Below, piece after piece: positions 48,830 through 61,400 of a stretch of 64,000 bases of DNA. The DNA lies in assembly GCA_032207245.1 (NCBI GenBank), contig CM063498.1, positions 86,746,461-86,810,460 of the forward strand. Reading direction: 5' to 3'. The notes under the pieces are model-generated. The model was given only the letters and a program-made list of their open reading frames with translations. It was not told the origin of the DNA and did no database searches. Made by a program: the position numbers and the translations under genes. Position 1 is the first letter of the stretch, and every line of letters begins with the position of its first letter. The DNA comes from Pardosa pseudoannulata. Its lineage: Eukaryota > Arthropoda > Arachnida > Araneae > Lycosidae.

Positions 48830-51463
48830 CAAATTCTAATGTATACGAAATCTTTAATTTGCTTATCTCCTTATATGACATTCAATTTGAAAGTGCTTGC
48901 AATTTTGATTCACAACATCACATCAAAAATAAATAAAATAAATAATATTAATATAAACACATATAAATTTTAGATTATTAGATTTTTTTTAAGTAAATGT
49001 ATAAAAGATATAAAAAATTATAAACTACTTACGAAAACTAAATTAAAATATCCATTCACAATTAGTACATTATTTTAAAAAAAAGTCATTCTGACTGACA
49101 TTACACTGTAAATATTTTCCCAGTCCATTGTGAAACTAACGCATGTACAAGAAATAAAATAAAATTTCATGGGGGTGAGGGAGAACTGATCAGAGGGATA
49201 AAAATACTGACTTTACTGAAAATTAGAAAAATATCTCTTTCTATTCATTCTAACATTTTAATAGTTTATTCAGGTTATATCTTTGGATTTTACAGCCTTT
49301 ATAACACTTTGTATTAACCAGGGCTTCGAACCGTAATTTTTTTTGTTCCAGTTCAACTAAAAAATTAATATCGGTTCAGTTCCGGTTTTCGCTCCGCCAA
49401 AAATAATGGTTTTCGGTTCAGTTCCAGTTTTTGCTCTACCACCAAAAATAACTGTTTTCGTTTCAGTTCCAAATGAATAATTTCATTTTATGTATATTCT
49501 TATTTGTACTAAAAATGTAATTCTATCAAAATTTAGAAGATTTTATTCTTTTTTTAATTGGTACACTATGTGAATTGATACAAACAGCAGGTACGATAAG
49601 AGCGGCGAGCATTGGCATTGTTATCCATTATCAAAATCGCATTTGACAACTAGGTTCATGATTACCCACATTCGTCGTTTGACTCTCACATCGTGCACTT
49701 GGCCTTGCAATAATTATGTAAAAAATATATTATTTATTTAACATATGAAAATTGCCTCTAATTATTAATATATCTTCTAACGTGGTTTTACTGAGATTAC
49801 TTCTGTTGTCTCGGAGAATAAATTTCAAACCTGAAAACGCTCTTTCAACACTAACTTGTGTAGCTGGAGCTGCCAAAACCACCATTGCAATCTTATACAA
49901 GTGCGGATATGTAATTATAAAGTTGACGTTAAATTAGAAAATATTGATAAGTTGGTAATAGTAACAAAATGACTGAAAGATATATCGAACCGAAATAAAC
50001 CGATATTTTTTTCGGTTCAGTTCCGGTTTTCGTTCCGACCAAAATAACGTTTTTTTTCCGGTTTTCGGTTCAGTTCCGGTTCGAAGCCCTGGTATTAACA
50101 TCATTATAAAGTATGTATTGCTTTTCTACTTTATTTATTTATTTATTTTGTTTTGTTTTAACATTTCAAACTTTTCTTGCCCTTGAAATTTTGTATGAGT
50201 AATGTTATCCAATTTCTCAAGTGTATTTAACTCACTTTCATTTCCTTTTAATTCCTCCTTTAGTTCCATTATTTCCATCCTTGCAATATTGTTTATGCTA
50301 TAGTTATCCTTGCTATAATTGAGATCTCCAATATTTACATAAATAAAACTGATGCTCATTTTTACAAACTTGTAGAAAACACTAAAATACCTTGTAAAAT
50401 TGGAAGTTTTAACAATACAAAAATACCAAAGATAATAGGAATATGCACATTATTTATATCTATTCTTAAGAAAATATCTCCTTTTCATAGATGAAGCAGT
50501 ATTTCAAGATTATTTATTACCATTATGAAATGAAGTTATGTATTTAAATGCAGAAATGTATGGCAATTTTTGCACAAAAGATGTTTTAACTCACGAATGA
50601 AAATAATGGTTTGTCTTTTTTCTTTTTTTAATATCACATTTTAAAATTCATGTTTTTTGTTTTTATCTAAGCTTGAAATCATTTTACAGTTGTTGTTCCC
50701 TTCAAAAACATGCTTTAATTGTGACAACCATTCAGATATTTGTTCAGTAGACAGTCCTTTTTTTTTTTCATTTTTTTAAATTTTCTTCTAGTTTAAAATT
50801 TTTCTTTATTACATCAGAATTAATTTGTTCATTTGATATTTCTTAAAATTTACATTTGTATCTATATCTAAGCAATCATATTCATAGTTCCAATTTCCCC
50901 ACATAATTGTTTGAAACTTAAATCTTGCAGGAATTTTAATTTTTGCAACCAACCATCTGAGGCCTTGATGTTCAGATTTAAAGTATGAAAACTAAGTTTG
51001 TAAAAAAAGAAGTTTTTATTATTTTTAGTTTGCAGATGCAAGTAAAAAAATTACAATGTCTACAAGAGTATATTTGAGACCATTTGTTCGTAAAATTACA
51101 AGTCTTCATTTAAAAGAGGTTTATAAAAATGAATGTGTACTGTATTTATAACATTATCATGCTGCCCTATATTAAATTAAACAGACTCTTTGGTAGCTCA
51201 TGGCAAAGTAAATAACAAGATTTATTAAACAATAGGGTTAAGTACACATGAAATAATAATACTAATGCCTTAGGACCATTAAGCACAAATATTACCAAAT
51301 AGGGTTAAGTACACATTAAATAATAATACTAATGCCTTAGGGCCCATTATGAACAAATATGAAAGCTCAAATTAACAAGTAGGGACATAGTCTTACCTTC
51401 CAATGCTCCCATTTTTGTGACTTCCAAGGAATGCCTCCCTTTTTTTCTCTCTCTCTCTGTGAT

Positions 51464-51507
<44 letters not shown>

Positions 51508-54500
51508 TTAATTTTCCTCTTTGTTAGACTGAGGAAGGAGTTCTAGAAGAACCCAACCTCGTGATAAATTGATAACAGGGATCTTGTGGGTGGTTATCAA
51601 CCATCACACGATCAGGGAACTTTCAGGGGAAGCATTCATTTTGCAGTGCACAATTTAAATAGGATAGTCATACAGTATTTACAAGATTAACCCTATCTAA
51701 TCCTTTGAACTCCCAAGGTGGTCATGAGCTGTAGTGTCTTAAGACTTACTTGTAGGTCAAATAAATGATAATGTGACATGAGCAATGTCACAATATCTAT
51801 TCTGTTTTCATAAACTATTTTTTAGCATTTTTTTTATGATTAAGTGCAGTTTCAAAGTTCTCTCTTTCATACCAGTTTTTATATTTTGTTTTTAAAGTTT
51901 AATTTTTTATTTTACACATATTATAGAAAAATGCCTGAAAACACCCATTTCTTTGCATGTACCTTTATTTTACGGCAAGAAAAGTAAATTTTGAACACTA
52001 AATATACCAAAATATAATGTTTGAACAAATTAATGTTAATTAATACAACATAAAACTTTAAGTAAAAATAATAAAATTAAGATAAAAGCATTATTACCTT
52101 TACATGTTTAAAACAGGGTGTTGTATTTATAAATAAGTAAGTTTGAGACAAGAATAAGAGACGAAGTTCTGCATCAGATTCCATATCAACAACCATTAAT
52201 AGCTGCTGAAGAACTGCATCAAATTGAAACCATTGAAGATGATTTGCCTATTAAAGTAATTAAAGATATTATTCTACAAAAATTACTTTGATATAAAATG
52301 CAATAAAAAAAGAAGGAAAATGTAATTTAAACTATAGTAATTAAACAAAACTTTTGTAAAGGTCAAGTTAAAAAATAAAAAACCCAAGTTTAATGGGATT
52401 TTGATGAAAATCTGTGTTTGCTTAAAAAAAAAATTTTAAATTTTTATATGAATAACATTTTTTTCATAAGTTAATATTCAACTGAAGAAGTACAACATGC
52501 AATATGTCTGGAACTCATCTATCTTAAAGACACAGAGCTTGGTCATGTACAAATATATTGTATATAAAAGATGCAGATGTAATCTACAATCCTTTTGGTA
52601 TATTTCAAGGTACTTATAACCTTTTATTCTTCCCAGTGGTGTTTGAAATGTTTCAGAAATACAGAAATCTGGTTGTATTTCTTTTATTATTTTGATTTTT
52701 GAGATTTTATTTCGTTTGTAAAATACTAGATAGTCAGGTTTCCAACTATTTTTTTGTAAAAGAAAAAATAAATTTTTTTTAAGCACCTAGTAACTTTTTA
52801 TAAGGAGGTATTTCAAACACACAACACACTAGCAGAAACCAAATTTTTTGGGGAATACACCTTAATGATTATCAACTAGACAAAACATGTACAAAAATGC
52901 TTATAATACTTAAAAATTAAATTTTTAAAATGTCTAAAAAGATTTTATGACAAATCTATTTTACACAAAATAGTTTTGAAAAAGTACACCTAGTCTTTTG
53001 AGAGTTATCCTATAAATAAATCTTACAATCTGATAGTGTCAAGTTCTCTCTAACAAATCAGACATTTTGCTTTGTATTAATCACTTGAACCACTCCTTGT
53101 AGTTGTCATTAGTTATCAACAAATTGTCACAAACACGTTTACTAGGCATTATACAATTAAACTTTGTAAAGTGAAGTGTTAATGTGCTAAACAGTAAATG
53201 TGATTAATTTCCACTAACAAAGCAAAACTATCTAAACATCTATATCTACACTGACCTAGTTCATACACCCATGACATGTATATATATCCCATCCCACATA
53301 ATAAATAATCATTGTGATCTCTTTAGGTCACATCTGCACTTTTTGATTCCTCATTTGCTTGCTTCTATGCTCAAGAGCTGCCATATTTTGGCAACATATT
53401 CATAAACTAGTGCCAAATTCCTGGTAGGTTAATAGCTCTAGTACATGAAAATTGGGCATCAACATAACAAGTATGTTTCACTTGCAAGTAAAAATTAAGG
53501 ACTTTTAAGGACCCAAGAAAACTCTAATAGTACTTTTAAAGAAAATTTTTGTAAATTATTAAAAATTTTATATCAATTTCCTTAACTTCGCCCTCTTGTA
53601 CATTTAAGTCATTTTTATGTTGTTGTTTTTACTTATCATTTTCTGCTGAGATTTTGCAGTATTGGCAACTTTTTGGCAAGGTTAGTTCATTTATATCATT
53701 TTAATATAAATCCTGACTTAAATTACTGAATTTTTTTAAGTCATTGATTTAAATTATTAATACTTTCTATCACATTTTGGGCATTTTTTTTAAAATTTTT
53801 ATGATTTTAATGATTGTTTTCATTTTGTGAATAGAGAATACCATCACAGCATTAGAAGGCAACATAACTCATTTTAAGTATTTCAAATGAAAATAAGTAT
53901 TTAAATATCCTTTCTTTAGTAATGAAATTTTTAAACAAACAGATTCCTTTCAGGACTTTCTTTTTAAATCTGGCATCAAATCAAAGATACTTTCACTTTT
54001 TAGTGTTTATTTAAATAATGTTTTAAAAATTAGTTTGATTTTTTTTTAATATTTGTAAATAATGAAAAATATGTGAACAGTTTGTAAAAGTTTGTTGAGT
54101 AGGGATGAAAACATCGTAAAAAATAATTAAGATAAAAACTTTAATAATCTTGAATCATAATATTACAATTAATGATTTGGTTTTTGTTATCCTATTTATA
54201 TACAAATAACGATATTTTATAAATATCTAAAAAATAACTAATAAACATTTATAAATATCTCAAATAATGCAATCTGTAATCTTTAATTAGTAAATTTTAA
54301 AAAGTAAGGTCTGTTTTAAATTTAAAAAAAAAACCTTATTTAAATAACACACACACAAAAAAAAGAAACAAAGAAATCTGATTGATATGATTTAAAGAAA
54401 AAAAAAATCAGGATTTTTCCAACCCTGTCTTTTTTATTGAAAATAGCACCAAAGAGGTGGTATATCACATTTATTCCACTTAAATTGGATGAATTGGTTT

Positions 54501-57500
54501 ATTAAGTTCTGTTATTTAAAATCTCCCCATTACTAAATTAAAAATACTACTGGGTCTAAAAAATGAACTAAAACTTACTGTTTTTAAATTCATCATGGGA
54601 AGCTTAAGAAGACAAGGATATAAAACTTCAACAATAGGCATTTCTTTTGAGTGCAATAGGCTTTTAAAGGCATCAAATATTGCATCTTCTGTTCCATTTA
54701 TTTCCATTAAACTTGGAGGCTGAGCATTACAAAAAGATGTATAACTTTTAAAGACAATTAACAAAATTTATTCTTATATAACTATTCAACAGAGAATAAT
54801 ATGAATACCAAATTCTCAATTATGTAATTTATTTATTAAATATTTATTAATCCTCAGTAATTAATAAGTATTTAACAAGAATTTAGAAAACATTTTAATA
54901 AAGAATTTCAACTAATAACAAAACTTAATGTTACCACATAGGATTGATTTCATACTCCTATGCATTAAAATTTCTTATCACTCATACTATAATGTAAAAA
55001 GTAAATAATGCAGGTGATTCAAATTTTTACACCATCTTAAAAAAAATATGATTCAAAGATATGTAAAAAAGTTTTATTTGAATCAGGGGATCTTAAAATC
55101 AATTACTGAATTAAATTTTGTTACATTTATAAATTAAAAGAACATAAATATTTATGTGAATATTTATTATATATAGCAATAAATGTAGTGTTCACATATG
55201 TAAGGTATAAATAGAGGATAAATTCAGATGGTTGCTTTACAGCTATAAACAAGTTAAATTATTAAAATAAACAAAGTCAGTGGTTGGAAAATCAGTAGGT
55301 ATACATTGTGCTTGTATTCATTGCTATATTCTGACATAAAGATTTTACCTTCATATATATTTTATCAGATATTAAATAAAAGTTCATATTAAACCATACT
55401 TACTAATATTTTTCATTTAAAAAAAATTAAAACATACAATTTAAAAATAAAATTGAGCAATTTATCTTGTCTACAAATATAGCTACATTGTGTAAATTAA
55501 TCCTCACTTAAATTCATAAAAATCTTATTTTTCTAAAATTATTCATATTAAAATTAAATCCACACTTTAAAAGATTCTAACACAAAATAGATCATTATTA
55601 TTTTTACATTACTATTTGATGAAACTATGGATCAAATAAAAGTTTAATTGGTAATACTTCAGATTTTTTTGGTTTGCTGTTTGTTGACATGTTTATAAGA
55701 TATTTGCTTGCCCAAATGACCAAAACAGAAACTGTGGGTGGGTTTTATGAGACAGTTCTTAGAAAATTATTCTTACCGAATTAAAACATTAACAAAATTT
55801 ATTTACACATTAGAAAATGTTAAAAAATATATTTATTCTATTTAGACTATCTGTTGTGTGCTTATGTGAGTGTTGATTGTTAAGTGAACTCAATTAAATA
55901 AACATAACAAAAACTTTTATTAAAGGAGATCAGCTAAGAACACGAGCATCTTAAAGAATGGTACACTTATCGACTGAGAGTCTCTCAGTAGAACTGAATA
56001 CACTGGGCATATAATATAACAATTACTAGATTTAGAATTCTGTAATTGGCAAGTGCAGTGCACCACATATCTATAAAATGCCTGAAGAGTAATGCCTATT
56101 CACTGATGATTTTCCGTGCAAAGAAAACGAAATAGCAACACTGCTTTCTCTTATGAAGCTTGTTTACACTGGTCTGGATTCTTAGGGATTGATCTTAAGT
56201 GCTTCTACAGATGGACAAATGTTATGATGTTCCTGTCTCAGTAGCATCAAATCTAATAACTTATGTATAGGAACCCAAAATTTATGACTTCGATAGTACC
56301 ATTAGATCCACTTGAGATGGAATTCATGAAAATCTAAATACAAGGAGTAAATATTTGTGACTAACATTTCGGACCTTTGCAATACCTGTAATGTCAAAAC
56401 AAAATTCTAAATTCAGTTTATGGAACCCTACATTTAGAAGTCAAAACTAAGAAGAATGCCTTACTGGTACAGCCTCAAATGATGCATGTTATGAATCACC
56501 ATGCAATGTATATATATTTTATCAATGTACATATTTTATAAGCAGTATTTAAATTTAGAAACATGCAGTTATTTCAGTACCTAGGGCAGAGTTCCCACTC
56601 TTTTCCCAGAACAAAAATTAAGGACTTTCTAATGACCAAAGTAACTTTTTATAAGGACCTACTTGAAATACACAGCATAATGACAAAAAGCCTATTTCCT
56701 AAGGAACATATTTTAATAATTATGAACCAGACAGGACATATTCAATAAATGACCTACAATATTTCAGATTTAAGTTTTTAAAAATATCTAAAAATTAATA
56801 TAAGATAAACCTATTTGACAAAAAAAATTGGAAAAATGTACATCTAAAGTTTTTTGAGTGATCAAATTAAAAATAAATTATGAATAAAATATAATATTAT
56901 AAACAGTACTTTCTGAGGGTTTAAAAATGACTCTGATATATATATATATATATATATTTGTATGTGTGTATGTATATACTAGCTGATTATACCCGACATT
57001 ACCTGGGAAAGAAGAAAGTTTTAGACTTTTCTATTACATTCAATGCAAAGAAAATTAAACTTCCATAAGTAACTGAAATATCTTCAACCTTCCCCCAATC
57101 TTCATTCTTTGTTTAGTTAAAATCTGCATGACTGTTAGCTATTAGGAAAGGGCAGCTGACTTTATAAAACCTTTTCAGTATGCGAAAGATTATTTATTTG
57201 TCAAAAAAGTTTTCTAGCTTGTGAGCATAAAAAGTACTAATAAACTAAAAATTTTTTCATAATATTATAAGGATATCAAGGAAAGGAATTTTGAATTACT
57301 ACAGAAATACACTGAAAACATATGTATTTGAGGATTTTCTTTATTATTCATACTGCAGTTCTGACTAGAAAATGTAAAAGAATGTTATGAACATTTACAA
57401 ATATTTTATATATTCTTTAACCAGTACTTATCACCTGTACTGGCATTCTTAATTAGAACCGGTTTGGGGCAAGTTTAACTCCAAATTTACAAAACCAGAA

Positions 57501-58379
57501 AGTTTGAAGAGTACAGCGAAAAGTGATAGGAAATCATGTGGCGATGGATTAATTGTTCAAGTTCCAACTTTAAAAGTAAAGAGTTTTTAAGGATCTTTGA
57601 CAAAAATTAAGTAGTTTTAAGGGCCCTTAAAAATGAAAGCTAAAATTAAGAAGTTCTTAAGGACTTTTAAGGACCGTGGGAACCCTGTAAGGAAGCAACA
57701 AAAACAAACCTATATATTTTGCATGTTTTTGTTTCATATTAAACACAAGATCTTCCCACTATCTTATGTAAGTATTTTAACTCTGAAATACAAATACAAT
57801 TTAATTTTGATGAACTTTTACATGTTCTCAAAAAATAAAGCCTTGTAGCACTACAGAAAGTATGAATTCCTTATGAATAGAATTTGAAACATTTAACTAT
57901 ATCAGCTTGACAATAGATAGAATATTTCACTAAATATTTATATTGCACTGATTATGTCATACTTTAACATAAATATTTATTATTTAAATGTTATAAATAC
58001 CACATTATCCAAAATATGATCAAAACACTTTATTCCTAAAGTCTGTTGAGGAACTGCATAGTAGCTGGTAAACATAAATGAAGGAGGCAAAATGTCACCC
58101 AAATAGTCAACCAAGTGTGGATGCTGTTAGGTTAAAAAAGAAATAATACAGAACATAAATATATCAAAACATAAAAAGTATGAAAAATTAATAAAATGCA
58201 GTTAGAAATAGATGTTTTTATCTACCAAAATCTGTAATATAACTTTTTGAGCATCCAATAACCATGAAAATGATAAATAAGAAATATAATTCTATCATAG
58301 TTGCCAACATACCAACTTTGAAAATCTTACAATTTCACATACTAAATGTGCAAGCAAAAAATCTAGCCTAATAATACTG

Positions 58380-58422
<43 letters not shown>

Positions 58423-61400
58423 AAATCCTTATCAAAGAAAACTGATTAAGATTACATAAAATCTTTACTTTTTATGCAACTATTTAAATTATTACATGCT
58501 TACTCTTTTTCTCTAGAAATATGGCAGAAAAATGAATGAAAAACACTTATATATATTCTTATACTTTATGTGTATATACATAAGATAATAAACAACTTTC
58601 TGTCATAGTCAATAGCACTCCAACAAAATCTTTAAATTAAAAAAAAGCACTTGACGAATGTCTGATAGAAAAAAAAACAAGATCTAGAAGAAACATTTTT
58701 AAATATAAAATAATATAAATTATTCTGTTTAAGTGTTAACGATTTATGTGGCTGACTTTACATTGGTTAGAAATTATTTGTCAAGAGTCTGTTTAAGCAT
58801 TATAAATAGAGATCAAACACAAATAAATGGAATTAGCTAAGAGTAAACTGGCAATTTATTATCTGCTCAATTCTTTTATGTAACACTCCAGCTTCATTTT
58901 GGTATGAACTCTATTTGAAAGTTGTTTAAATTTTTTTAATACCTATAAGAACCTTTTTTTATTAAAAACTGTCCCTATTTACAATATCATTGACTACATT
59001 TTGTGGAAGGGCTAGAAGCCATATTTTCACCATGGTTGCCAAAAGACCTCGTTCTAGGCCTGGTTGACACTTCAAAAAATCGTGTGTGGAGAGGGGAATG
59101 AAATCTCGTCTACAATGAGTACAGATTTATAATACTGGTGCTTGACTTTTAAAAAATAACTACCTAATTTGCTTCACTTTTTAATGAAAGAGCTACTATT
59201 TTTTAACAAGAAAGACAAAATAGCATACAAATGGTTATGAGAAATGTTTATAAAGAAACAAAGGCATATTTTCTTACCTTTACATGAGACAAAAACCAAA
59301 AGAAAACATAACAAGAACTTGGATTTTTCATCCATGTGTTTTTCATTAAAGTTGGTCTCATCCACTTCAAAACAGCTTTGAATATTGTTGGGAAAAAGGT
59401 GTCATCACAGAGAAGCTTGTTTAAAGTTTCGTGTTTAGAGCACTCTAACAAGTTCTTTAGAAAATCTATTAAAGAAATCATTTTGCACATTTTAGGAATT
59501 TTTATAATAATTTTTTATGATAAAATGCATGTGAAAATCCACATTATTCTTATTTCTTTACCTGTCATATACATTATATTTAACATACATGTCTAATGGT
59601 TTATAAACTTGTAAATCACATGTAACACACTATGTACTATATCGTAAAATCTTAAATTCAGTTATATTTTTCAGTTAAACATATGAAATTTAAAATTTTA
59701 TATCAATGCACATCATAAACTTATTCTCTCCTATGGGGACAGCCATAGGGCTAAATACTGCAGAAAATTTTTAATTTAACATTCTATTTCAAGTCTTGAG
59801 CAAAATACTTTATGCACACCTCTGATTTTATCCAAAATAAGTTTAGTTTTTTTTATTAATTACTGCAAAATCCAGTATTTAGCAACTAATTTGAGAATGT
59901 GTACAATATTTCACAAAAACTTCAATTAGATCTGGGTGAATACAACCTCAATTTAATTTTTGCAACACAGGGGTAGAGGGTAGATTAAGCCAGTGCCATA
60001 TAATGAAATCTTTGTTATCTGTACTATAGCAAAATAGCTCCACATAGCTGTCTGTCGCACTAAAGGAAACAGGTTCAAATCTTGCATAAGGATTTTGACA
60101 ACTGCTTATCCTAATAGATCTAAGTCATTTGTGATGCTAAAATGTAAAGATTGATCATCCTCAAGAGGGGGAGATTTTCGCTTTTGGTTCTTATCTCCCT
60201 CCCAACTAGAGCATATCCAGACTCATAAATTTATCCTGTATGTTATCTGGGTGGACAAGGGGATTCAAGTCTGGGCTCTGGGCAGGCCAATCCATTTGAT
60301 GAACTCCATTGGCACCATACCAAGCCTTGGTTAACCTCAAAACATGACAACTGGCTTTGTCATCCTGAAAGTAACAGGGGTCCAACCCACACAACTGCCA
60401 CAATGTAGGAAGCACATTTTCATCCAAAACAGTGCAGTAGGCACTGGCGTTGAATTTACTATGATTGGGGACCAAGGGTCTCAGTCCATACCAGGAGAAA
60501 CACCCCCAGACCATAATTCCATCTCTGCTGAACTTGACTTTTGGCACAATGCATTCTGGCAGGAGACATTCTCCAGGCAGACACCAGACCCAGCCATCCA
60601 AACGATACCTTTCTCGAAATCAGAGAGCTTCAAACAGCGTGGCATCTTGCATCCGACTAATGCTGATGTTGTTTCCTACATGATGCATACTGATGGTGGC
60701 CATGACGTACCTCAGAACTGCAGATATCGTCATTTGCATAAGTGTTCAAATACTTATTGGCAGACAGTGTAACTGTTCCTGGCAAACATGCAAGTCATCC
60801 AACCCAAAAAATAAATGCTTTTCACTGGGTATAAAGGGTGCCTGGGATGTTTTAGACAGAGGTGACTAAATATTTAGGAACAAGGGGGGTACAAGGGGTA
60901 AAGTTCCTACATAGGAAAGAAATCATTCCTTTATCTAAAATTGAATTCTGCATCATAAGGAAAGTAGCTTAACCCTTACCATCATTCCCAAAGTTGTCTA
61001 CATTTAAAATATATAAAAATGTCCTGCATTTGTTTCATTATCTTGTTATGTCTTACTAATTCAAACTTTGGATTACAATTAGGTGAGATTTCCCTAAGGA
61101 TATTAGTCACAGCAACATGATTTTTTTAATAATAAAATTTCTTTTAATACCATTAATTATTTAAATAAGATTACATACTAGTAAATATCAGTATAATATA
61201 AATATCCAAATTTAGAGTGTATTACTGTATGTAAATACTATATAATCAAAATATAGATGGTAGGTGTTTAGGTGACACAAGTTCGATACTGTTTCTAAAT
61301 ATTAAGAATTATTGGTTCAATTGTTAGAATATCCCATATAAACATTAAATTGTGTTTTACATATAAACATTAAAAAAAAGTTTAAAGAAATTCATGTAAT

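Noticed and set aside
60344..60772. 142-codon plus-strand ORF
   Set aside because: It is antisense to the Tc1 transposase fragment, whose minus-strand frame carries the recognisable motifs.
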